A stretch of 64,000 bases of DNA, taken from assembly GCA_903813345.2 (NCBI GenBank), contig CAIIXF020000010.1, positions 15,616,181-15,680,180 on the forward strand, given 5' to 3'. Below the pieces are notes generated by a model. That model was not told where the DNA came from and did not search any database. It saw only the letters and a program-made list of their open reading frames with translations. Both the position numbers and the translations under genes were made by a program. Each line of letters starts with the position of its first letter. Positions within the stretch are counted from its first letter, which is position 1. This stretch comes from Owenia fusiformis (lineage: Eukaryota > Annelida > Polychaeta > Sabellida > Oweniidae). Positions 36,401 through 44,168 of the stretch are shown here, piece by piece.

Positions 36401-37453
36401 TTCTTGCAATATTGAAGCATAACCATATTTACATTTCTTTTTTTATTTGTTTATTTATTCATATATATTTCAACATCAAATGTACAGTAAACGGGTGACA
36501 CTTTTCGCTGCTTCTCGTGTATATTTCCGTGTTTATAATCAAACATGAAATGTACAGATTGGTGATCTTCTTGTGTGATGGATGCTACTATCTATGTCTG
36601 ACTAATTATGTGTCATAATAATTTCATCATTGAGTAGAACAAAAAATAGAAACCATCATGTCATCTATACCTCCACTAATATGATTATATTTCTTTTTGG
36701 TATTACAGCTATTTTGTACACATAAACAATAAAACACTACCAGACACTCTAAAGCTTATTGAATAAAATGAATTCTTTTGTAACAAGTATGTTGAAGAAC
36801 TTTTGAGAATAGTTTTTCTGTTTCACCAGTGTGGTAATGTGTGAGGTAGCAACATGTATTAAAACATATATCTAACATAACTATCCATTTTGTCTTTTCT
36901 TTATACTATTATCATTAGGTTTTTAGCCATGTATTTTACCAGGAATTATGTTGTAATTTTTGTTATGTAATCTTATTTTGTTTTGAAATCTAGTTTTGTT
37001 ATGTAATCTAATTTTGTTGGTAATATAATTTTGCTTGAAATGTCAGAAGAGTTACATAACTGATTGAATATCAATACTTGATTGAATAGAGATTCAGGGG
37101 TACACTACTTTAACATCATACTCTAGTATCAACAGTGAATTTAGAAGTTTTAATATGTAGAAATGCTCAATAATCATCCTCGATTGCATGAGGCCCTAAA
37201 TGTAACAAATGTAAATGACTTATTTATTTTTATTTTTGTTGATTATTGTTTGTATTTGTGAGCCAGTTGAATACTGTCAAATATAATTATAATATACCAA
37301 AACAGTACATTGTGTAAATCATTCATAATCTTTCATTGTTTTTATTTTCCTAAATTATGATTTCAGTTTACTATCAAACAAGGAGACCGTCATGGGAAAG
37401 GTTCAGCGCTGGTCGCAGCAGTAGCACATCGAATCCTTTCCCAGGGGCACTAA
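24394..37453 (+). CDS. HK: Single-domain hexokinase, 11 exons, 463 aa
   Basis: Hexokinases phosphorylate glucose or other hexoses with ATP in the cytosol. Exons are 24394-24444, 24952-25114, 25417-25559, 30586-30801, 30984-31083, 31527-31606, 33389-33501, 33925-34080, 34595-34740, 35015-35151 and 37367-37453; phases match and the sum is 464 codons. Family landmarks in order are MNKGLSKEMHDTADVKM, LPDGTEDGSFLALDL, AIMNDTVATQMSC (catalytic D203, sugar ligand N202), INACYLEKL (N229), NTEWGAFGSNG (E257), IFEKMISGEHLGEIVR (E291) and a C-terminal GKGSALVAAVA. Length fits a 50-kDa single-domain enzyme. Several normally fixed positions differ: phosphate loop SGQSFR for GGTNFR, M147 for the glucose-binding Ser, G166 for Thr, and SKGIN for GTG.N. 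The catalytic Asp is kept, so altered specificity or a weak enzyme is as likely as a pseudoenzyme. An alternative last exon lies at 35500-35577. Confidence 0.93.
24952..25114 (+). CDS. HK: Hexokinase exon 2, N-terminal helices
   Basis: Encodes IENVCHELMLSEDDYRQIM, then the signature MNKGLSKE and VKMFQTFIRSLPDGT. Acceptor TATTTTCAG, donor GTCAGT, ending phase 1. Confidence 0.95.
25417..25559 (+). CDS. HK: Hexokinase exon 3, phosphate loop 1
   Basis: Encodes EDGSFLALDLSGQSFRVLYL; the canonical loop is LDLGG(T/S)NFR, so Gly is replaced by Ser and Thr-Asn by Gln-Ser. The last 44 bases plus the first 9 intron bases are the unit of the donor-side tandem array. Only the first GTATGT keeps the frame. 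Confidence 0.93.
25516..26865 (+). repeat. 53-bp tandem array at the hexokinase exon 3 donor (~26 units)
   Basis: The unit is the last 44 bases of exon 3 plus GTATGTTAG. The first unit is the real exon end; about 25 more follow directly in the intron, most keeping CAGGTATGT. Shared variants (GTTATCCTTCCTAATACC, AAGAGAGAGCAGG, GTGTTTTAG) recur in blocks near 25666 and 26406, so multi-unit segments were also duplicated. Confidence 0.95.
27661..27856. mobile_element. Short inverted-repeat element
   Basis: CAGTGATCTCTCCAG at the left is matched inverted at the right (CTGGGGAGATCACTG), and ACCTGAGA-like words recur inside. Likely a MITE of 196 bp. Confidence 0.5.
28065..29237 (+). repeat. Host repeat split by a mariner insertion
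   Basis: The pieces ATGTCACCACAACAAGTGTA (ending at 28088) and TATTGTTATAGTCTCC (from 29158) together match the intact start of the repeat at 39640-39660. The right end GGTGACATTTTGCATGTTAA and TGCCTTGT matches the other family ends at 34521, 40766 and 59479. Confidence 0.75.
28090..29157 (-). mobile_element. Mariner-type DNA transposon, decayed copy
   Basis: Inverted ends of ~30 bp (CAGGGTGATCA.TAAGTTCTGGGAA) lie between TA dinucleotides, and the length is 1,068 bp. A minus-strand frame at 28612-28809 includes TLEELGFTQVITAPYSPD, which resembles the mariner transposase segment ahead of its last catalytic Asp (HPPYSPDLAP). The frame shifts directly after PYSPD, and the rest of the transposase is not open, so the copy is dead. 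It lies inside hexokinase intron 3. Confidence 0.85.
30085..30597 (+). repeat. 31-bp tandem array at the hexokinase exon 4 acceptor (~17 units)
   Basis: Units read TATATTGCAGCTATTTGACA plus an 11-bp spacer, that is, the intron's acceptor and the first ~12 exon bases. The last unit is the true acceptor. The most upstream unit (30085-30111) resembles the exon over a longer stretch (GCTGTTTGACCACATAGTTAC), as if copied from it first. Confidence 0.93.
30586..30801 (+). CDS. HK: Hexokinase exon 4, sugar-binding loop
   Basis: Begins LFDHVATCIEKFV and carries PLGFMFPFRVRKTG and LLAWGKGFQ, where most hexokinases have FSFPC.Q and TWTKGFK. There is a two-residue insertion between them. The acceptor ATATTGCAG is the last of an array of similar acceptors. 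Confidence 0.93.
30984..31083 (+). CDS. HK: Hexokinase exon 5, catalytic Asp
   Basis: Encodes GIRVKVVAIMNDTVATQMSC, with the catalytic Asp203 and Asn202 intact and Ala for the Gly of NDTVGT. Ends phase 1 at GTAAGT. Confidence 0.95.
31527..31606 (+). CDS. HK: Hexokinase exon 6, ATP-loop region
   Basis: Joins the previous exon as GLILSKGINACYLEKLENV, corresponding to GLI.GTG.NACY in typical hexokinases; the Thr that contacts ATP phosphates is Lys here. Donor GTGAGT, phase 0. Confidence 0.93.
31665..31890 (+). repeat. Two ~98-bp direct copies in hexokinase intron 6
   Basis: TTGTGATGGAATCTTTTTGA, GATAGTGTTTAGT and GGTAAACATAAT each occur twice about 98 bp apart. The flank AAAGGGTGACACAAAAATGC resembles a transposon tip, but no second end is visible. 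Confidence 0.65.
32039..33455 (+). repeat. 88/104-bp tandem array at the hexokinase exon 7 acceptor (16 units)
   Basis: Each unit holds the first 67 bases of exon 7 (GTGATAGTTAATACAGA to ACAGGCT) and 21-37 bases of intron ending in TTTTAG or TTCTAG. The first two periods are 104 bp, the rest 88 bp. Only the last copy runs on into full exon sequence. Every upstream copy meets a stop codon in the exon frame just after ACAGGC. Confidence 0.96.
33389..33501 (+). CDS. HK: Hexokinase exon 7, NTEWGAFG
   Basis: Encodes VIVNTEWGAFGSNGVI and a segment ending SSNPGHQ, with sugar-ligand Glu257 kept. It is the last of 16 tandem copies and the only one that continues past ACAGGCT into exon sequence and has a donor. 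Ends phase 2 at GTAAGT. Confidence 0.93.
33925..34080 (+). CDS. HK: Hexokinase exon 8
   Basis: Encodes FEKMISGEHLGEIVRLIMMR, with sugar-ligand Glu291, and the helix following it. Acceptor TTGTTTCAG, donor GTAAGC, ending phase 2. Confidence 0.95.
34180..34399. mobile_element. Tigger/pogo-like MITE with GTGGAACACC repeats
   Basis: Left end CAGTAGAAACTTCTTAGTGG and a diverged inverted right end lie between TA dinucleotides. The interior has three partial repeats of AAGTGGAACACCT. It sits in hexokinase intron 8. The CAGTAGAA..T tip is like pogo/Tigger ends, but the assignment is tentative. Confidence 0.6.
34521..34532 (+). repeat. Repeat-family 3' terminus
   Basis: TTAATGCCTTGT preceded by GTGTCATTTTGTCATT matches the 3' end of the copies at 29237, 40780 and 59493. 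The body to the left is diverged. Confidence 0.55.
34595..34740 (+). CDS. HK: Hexokinase exon 9
   Basis: Encodes the large-domain helix region DYRITRMVLHEVGL and VQYVCSVVSTRAAYL, matching the VC..VS.R.A.L motif of the family. Ends phase 1 at GTTAGT. Confidence 0.93.
35015..35151 (+). CDS. HK: Hexokinase exon 10
   Basis: Encodes ALAVLLNRIG and AVDGPLYRFHPKFHDRM, equivalent to V.VDGTLYK.HP.F. It ends phase 0, so both possible last exons can follow in frame. Confidence 0.95.
35500..35577 (+). CDS. HK: Hexokinase alternative last exon (proximal)
   Basis: After a GATATACTAG acceptor the phase-0 frame reads VKLKLNPEGLAKGAALVAAV, then ATKPL and TAA. It aligns with the terminal segment of hexokinases (SE.GSGKGAALITAVA) and parallels the distal exon at 37367. 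AATAAA follows at 35628. Joined to exon 10 it gives a 460-residue protein. This looks like a duplicated terminal exon used by alternative splicing and polyadenylation. Confidence 0.8.
   Translation, partial: VKLKLNPEGLAKGAALVAAVATKPL
35628..35633 (+). terminator. Poly(A) signal for the proximal hexokinase end
   Basis: AATAAA 51 bases after the TAA of the proximal last exon. Further AATAAA motifs occur near 36728 and 36763 in the same intron. Confidence 0.55.
35776..36294. mobile_element. 519-bp near-complete palindrome between the two last exons
   Basis: Arms of about 235 bp start with ATCACTGGTGATCCACTCGA and are matched inverted through GACAACAGAATCGTCGATTT to a short central loop near 36010-36045. 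It fits a foldback MITE. Transcribed as part of hexokinase intron 10 it would form a long RNA hairpin. Confidence 0.88.
37367..37453 (+). CDS. HK: Hexokinase last exon (distal)
   Basis: Acceptor TATGATTTCAG. Reads FTIKQGDRHGKGSALVAAVA, then HRILSQGH and TAA. The GKGSALVAAVAHRI segment fits the ATP-binding C-terminal helix of hexokinases. Poly(A) site not identified. Confidence 0.9.
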   Translation, partial: FTIKQGDRHGKGSALVAAVAHRILSQGH

Positions 37454-39615
37454 TACAGGAGGTCCTACACCCCAGATCCAACAAGGGTGCTTCATATTTC
37501 TCCGAGATGTGGAACCAGATTTTAACCAGCATTTGAAGGGAGTATTAACGCAAAGAGAGACGTACCAGATCGTGTATATACTCAAATTGCTGAATATATT
37601 GAACAATATTCACCTGAACAATTTAGAGTCTATAAAGGAAAAGTATGTTGAAAATGACATTGGATAAATATGGAAAGATTTGGAAATTATGTAGTATGGT
37701 ATGAGGCAATTGTATTTATAGCTAGAAATATCTCATATTGAAGAATAAGATATGTCTAGGAGCAGAAACAGTTCAGTTTGACACTTAAACTTGTCTATTG
37801 TGAGAACCGATATACTTAAGTAATTGGTTGAAATGTTCATATTTCAGGGCCCTGCCTGTAATGGTAGTAGAATTTGGAAATACATTGTTACCAAAAGGTG
37901 TTTACTTTAGAAAGGTGTTCACTTTCACCCTAGAAAGGTGTTCACTTATGTGAGGTGTTTGCTTACTCAGGTGTATTGGACTGCACAATTGATTATCCCA
38001 CTGAATGAAGATTGGTAGGGATAAAGAGAAGTTGTATGTCTGTCTGTCTGATTCTTTCATTCTTCTGTCTGGGCGGTAGCGTCTGGGCAGTAGGTCAAAT
38101 ATCGATGGTCAGAACAAAGATAATTGTATAGGTACAGCTTTATGGCCATGGGTGTAGAACCTCTATTCAAGAAGGAATTTCCAATATGGCAGCTCGATTC
38201 AAAAATTGAAAATCTCAATACGAGGTGATGGAATTGGCTCAGAATTTGTATTATGGTGCCTCGGGGACATTGTACCTCTGTTCAAGAAGAACTTTCTTAT
38301 TTGGCCAATGAATTTGAAATGGCTTTTTCAGAATTGGGCATAGTTCCTCTTTCCAAAATAATTTTGTGTCATATACATCCAGGGTGTAAGATTACCAAAA
38401 GGAGACAGTACTACTGGTCAATTATTTACGAGTATATCTTGAGATGTTCAAAATGACGAGTGATTTGATAAAATGTTTTGTTCGATGGGATTTGCTTCTC
38501 CGGGGAGATGCTGTTTTTCTAGTTCAAGAAATGGCTTATAAAAACAAACTGATCGACTTATCAATATCAATATTGCATTTTTAATGAGGTGTTGATTGCC
38601 TCATAGGTTTTAAAAAATGTTGTTATAAAGATTTGTACAATATATGGTATTAAAATTAATCAAATGAGCAATAATATCAATGGAGTAAATCAAAAGCATT
38701 CATTGCCAAAACTCAAATTTTCCTAAGAATTATTGCCAATTTGTAAACTTTATGGACTTCTACGATATTTAGTACATATAAAAATGATTACGTGAATGAT
38801 CTTGTATTATACGGAGACCCGGCTATAGATAGGTATAGTATTGCTATAGAAGGTAGCACAAATGGCAGCTGAAATGTGTAGAGCATTTAAAATGTACATA
38901 CTGTATATGAAAACCCTAATATTGGTGGATAAAACATGATGTGTGTATGCTAATTGATTGAGGATATATACAGGGTGTCCATTTTGTCTCTTTTAATTAT
39001 AATACAGTCTGTGTGAAGTGTATGGACGCCCTGTATATAAAACATACATTAAGATTCAAGTAAGGGTGATCATGCTATAAATAATTATATTTTGTGTGGG
39101 CCGAGTATGGTGTAGGCTTGATTTTTGTCTTAACTATTTTAACTCATATGTGCTCTATACATATAGAAGATAGAAAGTATGATCAAAAATGGGTTAAAAT
39201 AAATTTTTAGATATTTGTTAAGTTGTTATTACTAGTATAGAACAACAATTATATATTTTACTTTTCTCAGAAGAATAGAGATCTAAAGGCAAACTATGAT
39301 CAAAACTTGACTTTCCGTTGGTATATTAAATTGTCAGATTTATCATGTTTTGTTTTTGGAGCTTTCCTAGAGCTTGTCTCGGATTTATTTAAATAATCAT
39401 GTGGTGTAACTGATTTACTTTTGACACTCTTTGATTTTAATTTTTTGAATTAACATACACAAATTAATACTTCACCGTATAAGTCTATATTACATTTGCC
39501 AAATTAAAATGCCAAAATAACCTCAGTTACATTGTGTAACATTAGTATGATGTAGATGTTGTTATAAGCCTTGCATTTGTTATGAAGCTGCACTATTGAT
39601 TTAGCGCATTTTGTT
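37454..39615. other. Hexokinase 3' UTR and convergent spacer
   Basis: No gene. It contains a GGTGTTCACTT-type MITE piece (37900-37985), a reverse copy of the 11.5-12.2 kb repeat starting TATCCCACTGAATGAAG (37995-38300), and a 63-bp TA-flanked mini-element (38971-39033). Confidence 0.55.
38971..39033. mobile_element. 63-bp mini-MITE
   Basis: CAGGGTGTCCAT and inverted CAGGGCGTCCAT ends lie between TA dinucleotides with only about 35 bases between them. The tip matches other CAGGGTG elements in the window. Confidence 0.65.
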
Positions 39616-39619
39616 ATTA

Positions 39620-40790
39620 TGTCACCACCAAAAGTGGTGACATATTGTTATGGTCTCCGTTTTTTTGTGACGGCGGTTGGTGGTTGGTGGTTGGCGTCCG
39701 GCGTCTGTAACAATTTCTTACAACTTCCTATAACTTTACAAATACTGTTTAGACTGACTTCAATTTTTTTCTAAATCATCTACATGTTCTCAGAAGTTCA
39801 AATCTGACTTTAGATTTGACATTTGACCTTCAATGACCTTCTCAAGGTCAAAAAGGTCTTTTTTCAACTTGCTTCACATTGACTAAATTTTTTTCAAAAT
39901 CATCTACATGTTCTCAGAAATTCAAATCTGACTTTAGATTTGACTTTAGATTTGACATTTGACCTTCAAATCTGACTTTAGATTTGACATTTGACCTTCA
40001 ATGACCTTCTCAAGGTCAAAAAAGGTCAAAAAGGTCTGTTTTCAACTTGCTTCAAATTGACTAAATTTTTTTTTCAAAATCATCTACGTGTTCTCAGAAA
40101 TTCAAATCTGACTTAAGATTTGACATTTGACCTTCAATGACCTTCTCAAGGTCAAAAAAGGTCAAAAAGGTATGTTTTCAACTTGCTTCAAATTGACTAA
40201 ATTTTTTTTTCAAAATCATCTACGTGTTCTCAGAAATTCAAATCTGACTTTAGATTTGACTTAAGATTTGACATTTGACCTTCAATGACCTTCTCAAAGT
40301 CAAAAAAGGTCAAAAAGGTCTTTTTTCAACTTGCTTCAAATTGACTAAATTTTTTTTTCAAAATCATCTACATGTTCTCAAAAATTCAAATCTGACTTTA
40401 GATTTGACATTTGACCTTCAATGACCTTCTCAATGTCAAAAAAGGTCAAAAAGGTATTTTTTCATCTTGCTTCAAATTGACTAAATTTTTTTTTCAAAAT
40501 CATCTACATGTTCTCAGAAATTCAAATATGACTTTAGATTTGACATTTTACCTTCAATGACCTTCTCAAGGTCAAAAAGGTCTTTTTTCAACTTGCTTCA
40601 AATTGACTAATTTTTTTTTTCAAAATCATCTACATGTTCTCAGAAATTCAAATCTGACTCTAGATTTGACATTTCACCTTTAATGACCTTCTCAAGGTCA
40701 AAAAAGGTCAAAAAGGTCTGTTTTCAACTTGCTTCAAATTGACCTTTAGGTGGTGACATTTTGTCATGTTAATGCCTTGTTTCATCTTTT
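39620..40790 (+). repeat. Repeat element with ~7 TGACCTT-rich internal units
   Basis: Starts with the self-complementary TGTCACCACCAAAAGTGGTGACA and ends GGTGACATTTTGTCATGTTA then ATGCCTTG. Between lie about seven units of ~115-150 bp holding CAAAATCATCTACATGTTCT, ATTCAAATCTGACTTTAGA, ATTTGACCTTCAATGACCTT and CTCAAGGTCAAAAAAGGTC. No coding capacity is seen. Confidence 0.88.
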
Positions 40791-43700
40791 CTGTTTGTGA
40801 ACTTCATCCTTTGAACTTTCCTTTAATGAAAGTTAAGAATGAAAGTCATAGGTTTTCATTAATTTATTCATGTTTCTCAAACCATGGGTGTTCTAGTCAA
40901 ACCTAGCTAGAATCTCATATTGCCCAGAACAAATTATTGCAAAGTGTATGTACTTTTAAAAGCAATTACTGTTTTTGATGGATAGTTACTCCAATTAATT
41001 GAACATTTTCCAATATATATTCAGAGTTCATAAAATTGAACACAAATGTTAAAATCATAGATTTACCTTGAATAAGGTTGGAGTTCTTGTGATTTTTAGA
41101 AAATAAGTGAATGTTAATTTCTTGAAATTGGGATAATTTAGACAAAATGGCTCATTATGTCTCATTTACTCCAATGCATCAATTAAGGACTCGCCAGGAT
41201 TCAGCCATTTTACACTGTAATAAATTACTCATGACATGCTTTAAGTTTTCTAAGATTTCTACTTTACATTTTAAGTCATTAATTCTTGATTTGAGAGTAA
41301 AATCCTGATCATCAACAAGGAGCGACATATTTACAGGTTTTCATCCAAAATCCTCTATTCTAAAGTGTGTGATAAGAAATGAAATATCATTTATTTGTAC
41401 AGTATAGATGTCAAACTAATCATGTGTGCTGAAAACATGTGGCTCAATAGCTCTGAATGTCTTGTAAATAATATTTAAAAAGTGGGTACTATTGGTATGT
41501 TTTCTCAGATAAAATGAAATCAATGTTTATCTCACTTATTTGAGGAGTTACTGTAGGAGTACATGTATTTCTATTAATACAGGTGTATTATTCACAAATG
41601 CCACAAATTAAGTAAGGTATATTGAATTTTATTGTGTTTTCATTAACTGTTTATTGCATCACAGTCATGTGCAAGATATAAAATAAAACTTCACTTAATG
41701 ACAAGTTTATAATAAATAGATGAAAAGGACCTCAAAATTAGGTTTAAAAGCTATAAAAACAAATTGAGGGACCTCCAACTGAAGGACTCTTCTGACAGAC
41801 AGTTTTGTTGTATCTGATGAGGACATTATCTGAATATCTGTTACCAGTGGGTTGTTGACTTGCAGCTAATGATACTATGATAGTTGTAAGAATTGAGATG
41901 TTTGCCATAAGTTGTTAGCTATAAATAGCTATGATATCATATATTTATTTATGTAGAGCAATAAAGTGGACTAAAAGGAAATCTTCTATTCTGTTCTTAA
42001 GTTTTTGATACATATGGACTGGTTCCCACCTGATAATAACCATGTTATGTATGTGTTTATTACAAAATGGATGAACTTCTGTTGGAGAAAATTTGTATTT
42101 ATACAGGTAAAATATTTAGATAAAAAGCAATCTCTTTGTTGGCGAAAATGATGAAAGTAAAAATTTTGCTAGAAAGTCTTTATAACCAGGTGGGGGCCAG
42201 TGATATCCATTATTAATTCAGCATTCTTAATTAAAGAGTCCATCAAATAATGAGACAATGCCAAAGGCAATTAAAGTGAATGGCAAAATAAGGTAACGTC
42301 ACAATATGTCCCAAGTGGTGACATGAAAATACAAGATTCATAATCCCTGGAACAGCTTATATAAAGTGAATAAAACAGTCATGTTTGATTTATAACATTT
42401 ATTTTTCAGCTCATAAATAAAAATCCTGCACTTATAATTGGAAAAACATTCCGATCAATTCCAATAACATCTATGAATAATTCAAATGTAACCATTTTTG
42501 GCAAAGTTGTATTTTAGAGTTTCGGCTACTTTTTACTTTTCCTCAATGAACAAATAAGTTGTAAATTGATGAATAAAAAGGTGTATGTGAACACAGGGTG
42601 ATTTTGAGTTCAAAGCAACAGATAAAAGAAAGCCAATTTCTACTCATAAGTTATAGTCTAATATCAAAGCAGTGGCAAAATGATGCCTACATGGCGATTA
42701 GTAACCGATTATGTATCGCCTTAAATAAAAGTGTACTATAAAAAATGCCAAAATGACAAAAGTATTAATACAGACCTTGGAATTACTTAATATATCTATA
42801 ACATGATATAAACTTAGGACGGATTTATATGACTATAATATTGATAAATAATAATATTCTATCAGTGTCACTGTTTAAGCTGCATAATAAGCAGCCTTGT
42901 TGAAACAGGTACATACAATAAGTGAATGTACTGAATATTCAACAAATGATACAAGACTCCACAAAGTCTTGGAAACTTCAATGACTGATGTTTCACGTCT
43001 TGAGAACAGGGTATCATAAAATAACATGAGAGTTTCTGGTGAAAATTGAATTTCATACAAACTGATATGCTATTTTGCTACACTCTGGGCCATCCATAGC
43101 TCATGTCACACCCTGACTCAGACCATTTCTAATAAACTTCCAACTTAAACATCACAGAAATAAGTCAGAAGAATAGATACACGATAATTAATTAATTGAT
43201 AACATCATCCTAAAAAGATGAATAATGTAAGCAAAATGCCCATAACAGATTGAATAGCCAGCTCAGACTGAGATTATGTCCATATATGTACTGATATCTT
43301 ATACCTGACCAAATTTGGAATGTATGGAAAATATAAAACTGGAATACATGAAAGGAAATAGGAATGTTTAACGTTAGTATGAAAAAAATATGGAATAACA
43401 TTTTACAGCAAAATGTTTCAATTCTCCAATGTAGTTTTGGAAGACAAAATAATAAAATAAATGCATACAGTATTGTAGTTTTGAGTTGGCAAAATTGGCA
43501 CAAAAGTACTACAAAGGTAACAGTAAAATCATGAATAGTATAGTTGACATTTTCATTTTACACAAATCCAACATGTTTCGTTGAGTACTATTATAGCAGA
43601 GTAATATTATAAATGGTTACAAACATGTTCAATTCCTTCACATTATACATGCATTATGCCATACATAACCACTCAAAGCATACAATAATTTTGAATAAAT

Positions 43701-44093
43701 TGTCATTCAACCACTACACAATTGTCATTCAACCACTACACAATTGTCATGCAACCACCTGTTCCTCATCTTCGCCTTTTCCTCAACACCGCTATGGCTA
43801 ATCAAGGCTGAAGTGTTCCAAACAGTTCACCACTGATGTTTTGTAAATGAACAATTGGCAATACATTTCCTGTTTACCTATGAGATTAATTTATATTATC
43901 ATTTTGCTAAGTCAATTTCCAGTTCCCAGTTATCCTGTATTTGTATCATTCATTTATATATTGCAATGTATTTTTCACAGCTACCTTTTCACCATTGAAG
44001 TGAAGATATCACATATTTTCATGATGTCTTTATTTGGAGTAGTATTGATGGTATTCCCATCATTCGTCTGGTTCAGTCCCATAATTCATAGCA
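40791..44093. other. Convergent spacer between hexokinase and Dixin
   Basis: AT-rich, no gene. AATAAA near 41952 (plus) and TTTATT near 42390 (minus signal) are possible distal poly(A) sites. A small direct repeat of ATTGTCATTCAACCACTAC (three copies, 43697-43755) is present. Confidence 0.5.
44029..44034 (-). terminator. Probable Dixin poly(A) signal
   Basis: AATAAA on the minus strand, 60 bases after the Dixin stop codon. It is the nearest such signal. Confidence 0.5.
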
Positions 44094-44168
44094 TTACCCA
44101 TGATCCTCCTCTATCCATGCCACTATCTTGCCTTCCCATCCTGGTATGATGTCATCATCTTGATCCAT
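44094..44168 (-). CDS. DIXDC1: Dixin exon 17, end of DIX domain
   Basis: Acceptor CATCTTCCAG, then [20 protein letters not shown] and EDHG before TAA, matching [20 protein letters not shown]. Confidence 0.97.
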   Translation of the reverse strand: MDQDDDIIPGWEGKIVAWIEEDHG

